From Saturnia japonica (taxonomy: Eukaryota; Arthropoda; Insecta; Lepidoptera; Saturniidae), in NCBI GenBank assembly GCA_033032175.1, contig CM065304.1, positions 7,068,001 to 7,132,000 of the forward strand: a stretch of DNA of 64,000 bases, written 5' to 3'. A program made the position numbers and the translations under genes. A model generated the notes under the pieces. It saw only the letters and a list, made by a program, of their open reading frames with translations, was not told the origin of the DNA and did not search any database. Below, piece after piece: positions 47,801-52,989 of the stretch; position 1 is the first letter of the stretch; every line of letters starts with the position of its first letter.

Positions 47801-50078
47801 GCCAGATTTTAAGTATCCGAGTCACCTAGATGTGATTTAAGTTTTTGATGTTGTAATATATGATGTTGAAATAGTTATTACTGGCTTTGAGGAGAGTGTT
47901 TTAAATTATCCTTTATAAGCGTATTTAATTTTGATTAGATAAATAATGGTATAGTAAGCACGCGAGTTGAATGCAGTGGGGTCTGAGCGGGAGCATCTCC
48001 CCCGCCTTCCGCACGCCTTACCTCTCGCGCACGTACTATATTGATGTCTGTGCTGTCTTTGACAAACTATCTCATGCTTAGTGATCGCGTTAATGCTTAA
48101 GTTGCGGCCTTGCGGCCCCGTGTTATTTTTTGTTTTTAACAAAGATTGATCCTATTCCATCAACTTCTGTGACAAAAAACATGATTTTATTCATCACCAT
48201 GCACGGGAATTGGCGAAAAAAGAGTCTGATGATGATTAAATTTCAGATATTAATTTTTTTTGGTTTGAATTCTGTGTGAAATAATTGATTTCAAAAATTT
48301 GATTATTACCTTGTTCCTTAACTCTGCATTTAACTCGGCTCACTAAACACGTGTGGTGATTATGTTGTGGTGAACTTGCGCGGTCACTTCACTGTCGACC
48401 TTCCGAGGTGATTAGGTGACTGTTTAAGGTGTAGAAGAAAGAGGCAAGATAGGGCACAGAGAATCTCTTAAGAAATTTCTCTCTACTTGGGGCAGCCCGA
48501 CTGGTTACTGCGACGAGTTCCTTGTAGATTGAAAAAAGTGAGTTCAAAGTCAGCAATGCGCTTGATACCTTTGGTGTTATGCTTGTTTGCCACCTGAATT
48601 GTATAAAAAAAACGATTGTAGTATGTATTTAAAGACTTTATTAAAAAATGTTAGTTTATATATGTACCTACTTCACAGAATATTAAATTTGCCGTTTATA
48701 TTGCATATGATATTTCTGTATTCCTAATAAGAAGATGCTTGAAGTACATAAAAAATACTGTTGTTTTCAAATATTTAAGTATGTATACTAGCGATCGCCC
48801 TAAGGTCGAAATTCGACCAGCAACTTTTTGATCATAGACTATTTTCTCTTTGACATTTGCAGTATTAATGAACCTAAACAATGAGTATTATCTACACCAC
48901 TTGCTGTCACTTTTCGTTGAGTGACAATGTCAATATTTTGAGACGTCTAAGTGCAAAGGCACTGGTCGGCTTAGGATTCGCAGTATTAGTTTATTTAATT
49001 TAATATAGATATTATTAATATATATAACAGATATTATAGATAAATTTTAGCTTTCTGCACTCCTTCTCCATATAAACTTTAACCATGCCAAATCTCACAG
49101 TCTTGCTTGCACACAATGCGCTTATAAAAAGGTAGAAAGTTTCTGCTTCACGTATTAAATACAGATTTTGTAAAAACTTATCCAAGAATAGTCAATTCTG
49201 TTTTTGGACGTGAATTCTAGATTGTATCGAATACTCTGATTGTCGGTATTGTTATGCCTGATAAGTTCTTAATTGACATAAGTGTATAGTTAAACAATTA
49301 TCGGTAAATAATTACTCAATTGATCAAATTAGTAAAGTAATTAGTAATAGGTTTTTAATGTCATACTTTGTTGTTGTTTTTTTCTCTTTAATTGACAGTT
49401 AAATTTATTTACTTTAAGCAATGATAGCTCATTGGTAGCGTGTACGGACACCGCGTCGATCGACGTGAGTTCTATTTTCTGTAGTGAGCCTAAGCTTTTA
49501 TAATATTATGCCGTTAATTCCGATCACCTTGATCACCGTGTTAATTGAGATTGAACCTTTTTCAAACTCCAGACCTCAAATTTTATTGTTTTTTTTTTGC
49601 AATTTTTGTCGATTGGTTGTTGATTGTATTAGATTAAGTTAATTTAGCCAAGTGTGAGGTCAAATAAATAAAGGTTATTATTATTAATATTCAAGATAGG
49701 ATAGAACAAACACAAATGGCATAGCCAAAGATAATTATCGTACACATAATTTGATTCCGTCGTCCTAACATCACTGATATGTGCCATTTATACTATGTTA
49801 ATTATAATAATAGTATCGATTGTAATGTAGACATAGCACATTTATGCATCATTATAAGAATATAAATCAATCGAGCAACATTCAGGGCTGCCGAAAACAT
49901 CTTCGGGCGACGTAGTCTCGTTCCGTGGCTGGCCGTCTTTGCAATGGGTGTCAACTGAGAAACTACCTCGCCCTCCTCGTGATTGGATTCCACCTCCGCG
50001 TCCCGCCGAGGACAGTCCTGCACACATCGAGCACACCTCCGCTGCTGATGGATCCGCAATGGGTGTTATAGTTACCAG
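13224..50078 (+). CDS. Dip2: Dip2, disco-interacting protein 2 (partial, seven internal exons)
   Basis: Seven exons encode a continuous stretch of DIP2: 13224-13304, 31842-31970, 34049-34316, 41502-41623, 46615-46915, 47234-47545 and 49886-50078. Intron phases match at every junction except the end of exon 3. DIP2 is a conserved cytoplasmic protein with an N-terminal DMAP1-binding region and two tandem FAAL-like AMP-binding domains. It was first found as a partner of Disco in flies and has since been tied to axon patterning and diacylglycerol homeostasis. The window covers the disordered linker and the start of the first AMP-binding domain, with KWKVSAKIQQLLNTLKRPKR and PNNDPINFMCAFYGCLQAG as clear landmarks. 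The first exons and everything after VIVTR were not found. Introns measure about 18.5, 2.1, 7.2, 5.0, 0.3 and 2.3 kb, and the next exceeds 13.9 kb. Confidence 0.93.
13305..15924. other. Dip2 intron sequence, nothing identified
   Basis: AT-rich intronic DNA. A short region at 14640-14720 has palindromic TCGATTATTTAAAAAAAAAT-type AT repeats. Around 14990-15350 there is a SINE-like segment sharing ATGTTGTACAAAAATATT and TATGTATAAGAGATA-type words with the 11-12 kb repeat. No exon or RNA gene is recognised. Confidence 0.45.
15925..16768 (+). mobile_element. Ty1/copia polyprotein remnant with a large internal deletion
   Basis: The frame starting at 15925 has a degenerate gag zinc knuckle (CFLSKQSGHFISQC, second Cys replaced by Ser), then the aspartic-protease core WYVDSGASTHI. 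At about 16128 it jumps straight to LVGYSDNVKGYRIYDP, which lies at the C-terminal end of copia integrase, so most of the protease and all of the integrase core are gone. A frameshift near 16490 precedes KRQRRKPDRYG and the start of the RT domain (TYTEAISGPE, WSQAMAEELQSFQDN, WEVVDTP, QCKWVFKKK). The copy stops at about 16768. It lies in a Dip2 intron, in the same orientation as the gene. No LTRs were seen. Confidence 0.85.
16971..17290 (+). mobile_element. Jockey-type 3' end, truncated, with target duplication
   Basis: It matches the 3' UTR of the full-length element at 56083-61293 (shared GATTACTAAATACACATACG, CTTCCTCCCAGGAGGA, CGACGACCGCCCGAGCCGAG, AAGTCCGGTGAAGCTGTAAA) and ends in an A run. 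AAATTAGTAATG occurs on both sides (16959-16970 and 17291-17302), which marks the insertion exactly. The 5' truncation at 16971 leaves about 320 bases. Confidence 0.9.
17520..21930 (-). mobile_element. BEL/Pao LTR retrotransposon, decayed pol region
   Basis: Reading down the - strand: a gag zinc-knuckle scrap (CSKLKCLSCHRKHH) near 21740, the protease motif ALLDSGSE near 21420, and the reverse transcriptase in 21242-20121 (LRVIFNASCKTSTSISLND and YMDDYLIG). Next come a connection segment in 20115-19660, the RNase H start in 19578-19360 (RVAPIKKQQTFPRLDLCGAL), an integrase zinc region in 19308-18376 (CIRCTRFRGQTCGQQM), and the core in 18361-17751 (ASRAIHLELVTDLS, HMGGIYEAGIKSVKSLLKRH). A DUF5641-type C-terminus (TYWPLGKVI) follows at 17750-17520. 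The domain order and the last two motifs are specific to BEL/Pao. At least four stops or frameshifts break the frame. No LTR pair was recognised, so this is an old internal remnant. Confidence 0.9.
23889..24755 (+). repeat. long dispersed repeat, copy B
   Basis: It is collinear with 11131-12185 over most of its length, starting at TAATACTTCA.TA.AGACAATA and ending at AGACATTCCAATTTTA. It lacks the LINE tail present in copy A and has about 140 extra bases (CGCAACGTAGTCTTCAGTTC region). Both copies end with an AGATTAGCGTGTTTAAACAA block that resembles lepidopteran RTE/SINE tails. Confidence 0.7.
26385..27065 (+). repeat. dispersed repeat family, copy 2 (two pieces)
   Basis: The first piece, 26385-26640, runs from TACGATACTTATAACAAAAA to GGGGCGCTTAAATGGC. 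A second piece, about 26750-27065, restarts at TACTTTTATTTTAGTAAAAG and continues to GAAGCCGCGTTATAAACGAG. Between them, at 26641, lies another element boundary (ATCAAACTAGCTGTGCTCGC). The arrangement looks like two overlapping or nested insertions of related elements. Confidence 0.65.
27655..28778. mobile_element. TTAA-flanked non-autonomous DNA transposon (1,124 bp) with long terminal inverted repeats
   Basis: The left end reads ACATAGATTAAAGATTGGTT and continues through GTCGCTGG.GCT.CAGCTA.ATGC. The right end is its reverse complement (GCATTTAGCTGTAGCACCAG ... TTAATCTATGT), with a handful of mismatches over about 45 bases. TTAA stands immediately outside both ends (27651-27654 and 28779-28782), the target duplication of piggyBac-type elements, although the termini lack the usual CCC start. 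There is no open frame worth noting inside, so it must have been moved by a transposase encoded elsewhere. Confidence 0.75.
28783..31841. other. Dip2 intron sequence, nothing identified
   Basis: AT-rich DNA. A slightly GC-richer patch at 29440-29700 and a boundary-like TAGCTAGTATGCGAAGCCAT near 29807 hint at repeat fragments, but no family is recognised. The open frames at 30247-30501 and 31550-31756 have no coding character beyond their length. Confidence 0.4.
31842..31970 (+). CDS. Dip2: Dip2 exon 2 of those visible
   Basis: 129 bases between TTTTGCAG and GTGAGTATG. It encodes VRQEAVQQALAEMQSRP, then the PMPSKRTS motif and SPDRERHEL. This is the basic linker after the DMAP1-binding region; the PMPSKR block is conserved from insects to vertebrate DIP2A-C. 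Incoming phase 1 and outgoing phase 1 fit both neighbours. Confidence 0.93.
31971..32600. other. intronic, GC-richer unassigned block
   Basis: From about 32120 to 32590 the base composition rises relative to the intron around it and the sequence looks like part of a mobile element (GTAGCCCGAAGTGGGGAG, CAGGTCGGTGGTTTACTG, AGGGCCGTCAACGCCACC). It leads into the coding remnant at 32661-32985, and the two may belong to one element. I found no motifs that name it. Confidence 0.4.
32661..32985 (+). pseudogene. unidentified protein remnant with paired CxxC motifs
   Basis: One frame is open apart from a single TAA at 32752. It reads PSSSTIVEFCNICGVQSNLN, VHLY(stop)ETRQPTVLFL, SCAAETSYLEHVTVKCAKDL and ARCLTCTYCNFVRQINRLDE, then SLTMHFYARN, with a TGA at 32983. 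The CNIC and CTYC pairs and the hydrophobic spacing look like a real zinc-binding protein, far more than chance in AT-rich DNA. I do not recognise the family. It may be the C-terminal part of a transposon- or virus-derived gene, now broken by the stop and missing its front. Confidence 0.55.
32990..34048. other. Dip2 intron sequence with a SINE-like repeat
   Basis: AT-rich intron. 33130-33175 has a retroelement boundary (ACTAGCTGACCAGCGCAATT), 33440-33510 carries the ATTAGCGTGTTCAACCTAAC tail, and 33525-33755 is a separate SINE-like unit. The run GGATATCCGATAGTTT..TT.CGGATATC occurs at about 33050-33070 and 33940-33995, a small intron-internal duplication. Confidence 0.5.
33525..33755 (+). repeat. 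SINE-like interspersed repeat
   Basis: The segment has the recognisable layout GTGGCAAATAAGCGTACAGC, CCGCCTGATTGTAAGCGGTT, CCTATGGACGCTTGTAATAC and the later GGAGGTATTGCACCAGTCGT. That wording is very common in lepidopteran genomes as an interspersed element. I assign no superfamily. Confidence 0.6.
34049..34316 (+). CDS. Dip2: Dip2 exon 3 of those visible, frame conflict
   Basis: Acceptor TTTGCCAACAG and donor GTGAGTAT bound 268 bases. The incoming phase gives SSSSDEDSCAGDAELPPPPE and a proline-rich run, then a stop at about 34198. The next frame instead reads HHHRERERERE, a long Arg/Glu tract and ELADLSAHLPA, and leaves the phase that the next exon needs. The exon is one base too long for both ends to be in frame. 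The likely site is the GATCCCCCTCCCCTCTCCC tract near 34156-34175. Alternatives are an error in that C run, a small intron ending at CTCTCCCGCAG, or a true frameshift allele. Confidence 0.75.
34901..35057 (-). repeat. gypsy 3' LTR
   Basis: 157 bp; on the + strand it begins TGTTTTATTGTTCAATGAAA and ends ATTATTACTTACAACA. It is identical to 39186-39342 by eye. Being so short, it probably holds only a compact promoter and polyadenylation signal. Confidence 0.93.
35282..39157 (-). CDS. gypsy Gag-Pol polyprotein, 1,291 aa, intact
   Basis: Gag-like region from residue 1 to about 200, then two zinc knuckles (C202-C205-H209-C214 and C221-C224-H229-C234). The aspartic protease core is DSGAQ at 284-288. 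Reverse transcriptase runs from about 410 to 620 with FQDD at 560-563. RNase H follows with D709 (LSVDASS), ETDHKP near 770 and D817. The integrase zinc site is H929, H932, C962, C965, with catalytic D993, D1046 and E1082. All key residues are present in one frame with no gag-pol frameshift. The F/YQDD form of the RT box is typical of K02A2.6-like gypsy lineages (possibly Mag-related). There is no env gene. It may still be active. Confidence 0.95.
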   Translation of the reverse strand: MEPSLKGFATFSTEGDMHNNWRLFKRQFLTYIDAYYAEAKEKQKIGILLHHGGDYCLDIYETFKCSNEETLCSLLEKFDGHFIPKTNVTYERYQIFTRKQQTEESFEQYMTVLKRMSQSCNFGVIQDELVRDLFICGINNPGLQRQLLGATNLTLEKSLDICRHHTVVDKQVSQMEKVCEPNIKKEVDIDIVKKKTENNRECQYCGYKHDYGKCPAYGKTCAICKKKNHFAKKCKTKKINILEEDSDGDTGYNVAILSLENQKKFSWYCVSLKINTLLVSFKVDSGAQCNVLSEKQFLKLGLRSKDLKNTNVKITSFTKGKVPVIGKCILNCQYKSKVYPIEFYVIGSDCYNLLGLESSELLGLIQRVDQINKSLESIIPESFKDLFDGNIGCLPFKIKLEISEDVKPVVSPARRLPYSLMTKVKQELDNLVKKGIIAPVTEPTDWVSQMIVVQKKDGSLRICLDPRPLNKALKRAHFPFPRIEDITARLAGAKVYCKLDAQSAFWMCPLDDSSSRLCTFQTAWGRYRFLRLPFGISPAPEIFHKVVCDTFQDIDQVATFQDDVLCWAESEKELQKILCRVLTRAKENQIKFNPQKCQFFVNEVTFLGHIISKNGVSIDKEKVKAVTELAHPKDKKALQRVLGMFNYVSRFIPGYAEITEPLRHLLKIDVDYRWENNHERCFEQLKKLITNAPVLVFYEPEKELTLSVDASSVGLGAVLLQEGCPIAYASKALTEVQVRYSQIEKELLAICFGVEKFKQYLIGRNSVRVETDHKPIIGIMNKPLCKVPARLQKMMMRLQPFCLNVVYTPGKYLYIADTLSRDFSVSGCDHETNFEDDIELQICLLLQNLPVTPECWERLSKAADKDRVMSKLKVVCVNGWPKFYKDVEDDLKPYYQFQDEIVIIKDLLFKGDRIIIPRILRQDMLKSLHTGHPGISRMVSRAELTMYWPGIARDIKKFVQNCNVCQKYQDNKQKMVLKYKKVPMLPWQEVGCDIFEFKQKQYLVVVDALSNYIEVASLRDLRSVTVINQLKAIFARHGIPVLLYSDGGLCFDSELFKLFEKDWSFVHIKSSPHYPKSNGLAESAVKIVKKIFKKSDDANEDPLLALLNQRNTPRGKVHSPATILMGRQLRTNIPSSFVTLVPKLTYDMDRKILKRQKLDNKMNYDKTATKRDGFREGQLIRFQKNPIEKTWLKGKILKKSDKPRAYMVENEEGKRYWRNEIFIRPSEVTDKVPLNEVTDIQHTQRVWDQDESSDVSSPECTAEAELPNPNKKLSRSGRLIKFPDKYMHYVT
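39186..39342 (-). repeat. gypsy 5' LTR
   Basis: 157 bp, identical to the LTR at 34901-35057. The gag-pol ATG lies only 28 bases inside it, so the leader is very short and consists of little more than the primer-binding site. Confidence 0.93.
39348..41501. other. Dip2 intron sequence
   Basis: Apart from the RTE fragment at 39482-39735, no element is named. The part from about 40690 to 41350 is slightly richer in GC and has scattered open frames without coding signs. No exon other than 41502-41623 is seen. Confidence 0.45.
39482..39735 (+). mobile_element. RTE-type LINE C-terminal fragment
   Basis: The decayed + strand reading gives RHVMR, then RGNPKKVLMDCVKNG and later the W.KKTCSDPSKW-like end followed by GGTAAGAAGAAGAAGAA. 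The R..HVMR ... GRP+KRW.DCVK ... W....DP..W order is the C-terminus of RTE/BovB-like ORF2, and the GAAGAAG tail is the usual 3' end of such copies. Several stops are present and the 5' part is missing. Confidence 0.7.
41502..41623 (+). CDS. Dip2: Dip2 exon 4 of those visible
   Basis: 122 bases from TTCATTATCAG to GTAAAATT. It encodes IQPDVTHTTSGG, then a glycine-rich loop, ADRVQCYAQSEDTG and finishes with KWK, which must be followed by VSAKIQQ in DIP2, as it is here. An alternative acceptor eight bases downstream (CATCCAG, exon from 41510) would give phase 0 and cannot be excluded if exon 3 is read in its third frame. Confidence 0.8.
42203..43491 (-). mobile_element. mariner element with perfect inverted repeats and dead transposase
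   Basis: 28-bp terminal inverted repeats match perfectly: 42203-42230 (TGTGTCCCAAAAGTATCCGA...) and 43464-43491. The right end continues ACCCCGTA, so the true end with its TA is probably at 43498; the left outer bases have diverged. Transposase pieces are on the - strand: 43064-42726 has TGDVYWVYVYD where family members have TGDESWVYGYD; 42697-42407 has LLYHDNAPAHSS and YSPDIAPYDFWMFP, the second and third catalytic aspartates of a D,D(34)D enzyme; 42403-42176 is the tail. Frameshifts separate the pieces and the N-terminus is lost, so it cannot move itself. Confidence 0.88.
44577..44765 (-). repeat. dispersed repeat family, copy 3 (partial, inverted)
   Basis: Read on the - strand it gives TATACGATACCTATAACAAA, TTTGTTCCGGGTAATATCCG, CAGTTGGACCGATTTTGACG and ends at TTTTAGAAAAATAATTAGGG. 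It corresponds to the first half of the copies at 5965 and 62660. Confidence 0.7.
44834..44870. repeat. (TA)n(TG)n microsatellite
   Basis: An alternating TA run passes directly into about eleven TG dinucleotides. A compound dinucleotide tract like this is expected to be polymorphic in length. Confidence 0.95.
45310..46200 (-). mobile_element. LINE (CR1/Jockey-like) RT C-terminal fragment
   Basis: 46183-45956 (-) reads ARRLKSAAFSVRKICQLTD, RLIYFAYFYSLAQSYCILL and FILHKQQSVRAIYYMG, the thumb region of a LINE reverse transcriptase. 45796-45578 continues with SGANNIFFGISVRFYDRIPK and KFKDHLKQVL, the usual C-terminal segment. Stops and shifts interrupt it and the upstream RT is absent. The same family supplied the tail in repeat copy A (11503-11860) and a + strand tail at 51620-51680 ending CCTAAATTGAATAAAG. 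Confidence 0.75.
46615..46915 (+). CDS. Dip2: Dip2 exon 5 of those visible
   Basis: 301 bases from CCCATACTAG to GTAATTTA. It encodes VSAKIQQLLNTLKRPKRR, PLPEFYEDDDIELELAANP, NPKDPNAPKPEG, GLPRNLEAALQRYG and VATVLDPNGKLSNALTYG. This is the best conserved DIP2 stretch and leads into the first adenylate-forming domain. It starts with GTG because the exon follows the AAG of KWK in phase 0. The short open extension past 46915 is intron. Confidence 0.96.
47234..47545 (+). CDS. Dip2: Dip2 exon 6 of those visible, start of AMP-binding domain
   Basis: 312 bases from CCTTTAG to GTCAGTGC. It encodes KLLSRSLKIAHALLNKTF, a short Ser/Gly-rich loop, KPGDRIALVYPNNDPINFM, CAFYGCLQAGIVPVPIEVPL, TRRDAGLQQVGFLLGSCG and LTSDACLK. 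This is the N-terminal subdomain of the first FAAL-like AMP-binding domain. The PNNDP...F..AFYGC and PVP.E.P.TRRDAG blocks match the family. Confidence 0.96.
47546..49885. other. Dip2 intron, nothing firmly identified
   Basis: 2.3 kb of intron. A GC-richer patch at 47960-48130 has open antisense frames but no recognisable product. 49420-49500 has a TAGCTCATTGGTAGCG stretch like a tRNA A box without a convincing B box, probably a tRNA-derived SINE scrap. A diverged repeat core at 48780-48970 is shared with 50570-50760 (AGCGACTTTTTGAT.ATAGAC, TTTTGGAGGGTCTAA..TCAA). Confidence 0.45.
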
Positions 50079-50760
50079 GTTAGTAGAAATTAATTGATCA
50101 TAAAGTAAGAATGAACAATTCCATAAAATGCAATTTTTTTTCTCACCGATTACTTATATAGCTTCTTGACCATAGTCTACGTCTTATAAAAGAAAGCAGA
50201 CCCACTGCCTACCGGTTAATAGCTCAAATTTAGTCACGTGTAAAGTCACATTTATTTATTATTTATCTGTTTGACATTTGCAGTTTGAACGTAAATAATG
50301 AATAGTGTTGATGTCACTTTTTACTCAATGAAACGTCAATGTTTTGGGAGGTCTAAGTTCAATGGCATTCATTAGCTGAGTAGAATCCGCAGTTTTATTT
50401 AATTTACTTTAAAGCCCCATTTTTTGACATTTGACAGGTTTTCCATACGTTATCTGTCAAAACGTTAAAATTATTCCTCAAATAAAATATCTATTTATTG
50501 AGAAATTGGCTGTCACTGTATTTGTAACACAAAATATGTATAAATTTTAGCATTGGGTAACTCGCTAGCCCAATGGACGAAATTTGACCAGCGACTTTTT
50601 GATTATAGACTATTAACCGTTTTACATTTGCAGTATGAACGTAAACACATATCACTTGCTGTCAATTTTCACTCAGTGTCAATGTCAATGTTTTGGAGGG
50701 TCTAATTTCAATGGCATTGGTCAGTGCACAAATTATTTATATATAAATTTTAGCTTTCTC
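48780..50760. repeat. local repeat seen around 48.8, 50.3 and 50.6 kb
   Basis: A block with CCAGC(A)ACTTTTTGATCATA, GACTATT...TTTGACATTTGCAG, GTCACTTTT..CTCA.TG, GTCAATGTTTTGGGAGGTCT and TTCAATGGCATT occurs at about 48810-48970, 50265-50400 and 50590-50730. Copies are in the same orientation and differ by point changes and small gaps. They flank the Dip2 exon at 49886-50078 on both sides, so unequal exchange between them could delete or duplicate that exon. Confidence 0.65.
49886..50078 (+). CDS. Dip2: Dip2 exon 7 of those visible
   Basis: 193 bases from AACATTCAG to GTTAGTAG. It encodes LPKTSSGDVVSFRGWPSLQW, KLPRPPRDWIPPPRP, and AHIEHTSAADGSAMGVIVTR. The GLPK..G.V..F.GWP...W and P.Y/HIE.T...DGS.MGV.VTR blocks continue the first AMP-binding domain. 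The exon ends in phase 2. The expected next block (MSITHHC...) was not found up to 64000, so the following intron is either longer than 13.9 kb or the exon is too diverged for me to see. Confidence 0.92.
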
Positions 50761-52668
50761 CACTCGTTCTCCATACACCTTTAATTTATGTTACGTTGAA
50801 TATTATTTAGAGAGAAGAATTTACCGTAAAAATAAGGATATACCTAAAACAACATTCAACTATGCATTCTGAACTTCCTACATTAAATTAATATTAATAT
50901 ATGTTTCCGCCGTAATATTATTATGGTATCCTGTTTAAGATCGATATTTTTTTTTTCAATACTGTCTCACGCTTGGTTTTTTGCATGACACAAAATTACT
51001 TCTCAACAAGGTAGGAATTGGTCTTGTCTTCATTTATCTTAGTGTGTGAAATTAGACGATTTGTGCAACTTCACAAGAACAAGCTTTGTACAACTGTCTT
51101 ATCCTTACTAATATTATAAATGCGAAATTGAGCTTGTTACTCAATCACGCAAAAACGGCTAAACGAATTTGTATGAAATTTAGCATACAGACAGCTTATA
51201 ACCCGCATTAAGACATAGGATACTTTTTATTCCGGTAAAGATCAAATTCTGAAGACTAGGCAGACGAAGTCATGGGCACTTCTAGTAGTCTTATATTATC
51301 TCAATATTTTTAATAATATATCTTAACAGCAATCAAACATTTAAGAATAGGTTTTAACAAAAATCTATTATGTCGCGCGTTGCTCGAACGATCGAATAGC
51401 GCCTGAGAGGGACAAATGAAACTGATCGTACCTATGTAAAACTGAAGATGTCATCCTTCCATTTTTCATTTCAAACTCATCACAACAACTATTGTTCATC
51501 TAGTATCGCAACAGCTAGTCTCACATATTCATGAAAAGTAGGTCTGTTTGTTTGTACGTGCTTGTGCATAATTCAGCTGTGCTAATTTCGAAAATTTCGT
51601 TTTCATCGTTACAGGTTATAGTAGTGTTTTAACGTTCATAAGTGCCTCCTAGGGCCTAAATTGAATAAAGATTTTTTATTTTAGCAGGACAATGATCATC
51701 ATTGACCAATGTTGTAGGTTTTATTCTTTTTTTAAATAAGTTTTGTGGTTGCTTGTAATTTAAACAATGGTTATCGTCGCGTTTTACTTTTAGTAGTTTA
51801 TATAAAACTAATATTATAAACACTGCTTGGCTAGAGTCAGTCCGAGTTAGCCATATTGGTAGACAGAGAAGGTACTAGACAGACAGATGTTTGATAGAGA
51901 TAGTGTTGTTGTTTATTCGGTCTCCTTAAAATTAATCATTGTACGCATGCAGAAACCACTATTCATTGTCAGATGTAAAATAAAATGGTAATTTACTTTA
52001 TTTTCGTTTAAAAGCAAACTGCGACAAAACACTCAACCACGACTATTTTAACAATTGTGACGATTCTAACACCATAAATGCAGTTACTGCGATAGAGACA
52101 GAAAATCCATAGCCTTTTCTATTTTCTTCTTCATCTTTTTTGTATATCGCTCTTGTAGTTCATAGTGAAAGAGTAAAAAATATCCATAAGTCTTTTAGTT
52201 ATTCCCTCTATGGCCATAATGCTTCAGCATTGCCTGGTAACTTCTTTGAAAGCCTGACCCGATTTTCGTAGCAGCGCATATTTATAACGTGATTTTTGTA
52301 ACATTAATTATTTTAAAATACGATTACGTTATTCTGACCCAGTTGTAACAATATATTACGACTTACAAAATTTTCAATGTCATTTTATCTGAACCATACA
52401 ACTCGAAATGAGCCTTATTTACACGCATAATAGGTATACATTTAGAAAAGACTTTAAGATTGAAGCTATTTCAAATATTTTGTTATTAAATATGATGCTC
52501 ATAATGACCATATATCCGTTCCTCTAGCATGCAGCCTTTGAGCCCGCAGCCACTCGCGTAATAATCTGACACTACTGTCACTACCTATCAAAATACACAC
52601 ATGACACTGCAAATCACAAATGCACACCATAACGGATATTTTTATTTCTTTTTTTACAAGTTAAACCT
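50079..52668. other. region after last visible Dip2 exon, no gene found
   Basis: Contains two of the local repeat copies, a short interspersed repeat at about 51100-51295 (ACTAATATTATAAATGCGAA start, AAAACGGCTAAACGAATTTG core, GCAGACGAAGTCATGGGCAC end) and a LINE tail at 51620-51680. No exon continuing Dip2 was recognised. Confidence 0.5.
51100..51295 (+). repeat. lepidopteran SINE/LINE-tail repeat
   Basis: The layout TTACTAATATTATAAATGCG, ACGGCTAAACGAATTTGTAT, GAAATTTAGCATACAGACAG, AAGACATAGGATACTTTTTA and the closing GCAGACGAAGTCATGGGCA is a familiar lepidopteran interspersed repeat. It is about 195 bp and complete-looking. Confidence 0.65.
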
Positions 52669-52980
52669 AGACCAAGATTACTAAATACATATACGTATAC
52701 ATATATGCATATACATTCTTCCTTCCTCCCAGAAGGCAGAAACATGTATGTATGTATAGTTAGATCGAATTTTACGGAGAGGGAATTAATCAGATCGCGA
52801 CTTATTTGCATGTAGGCAACAGCCCAAGCCGAGGTTTAACCACCTTGGTACCCTTGAGCTTGTGGCCTCGCTTTCGCGGCTGAGTGCCATTCGCGTTCGC
52901 CTCCAAGCCCGGTGATTCTGTCAAAGCCTCTAATGGCTTAAGGGACCGTAAGGCTAAAAGTATAGTAAGTTCGCAAAAAC
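52669..52980 (+). mobile_element. older Jockey-type 3'-end fragment
   Basis: It is a diverged copy of the 3' UTR of the full-length element at 56083-61293: GATTACTAAATACATATACG, CTTCCTCCCAGAAGGCAG, AGCCCAAGCCGAGGTTTAAC, GCTTTCGCGGCTGAGTGCCA and CAAGCCCGGTGATTCTGTCA. It is clearly more diverged than the copy at 16971-17290, and its A tail is nearly gone. It therefore records an earlier round of activity. Confidence 0.85.
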
Positions 52981-52989
52981 AACAGTGAC

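Noticed and set aside
49421..49500. tRNA-like stretch with TAGCTCATTGGTAGCG
   Set aside because: A-box word present, but no proper B box or acceptor stem; treated as repeat debris.
49802..50059. - strand frames of 64-85 codons
   Set aside because: Antisense shadows of the Dip2 exon at 49886-50078.
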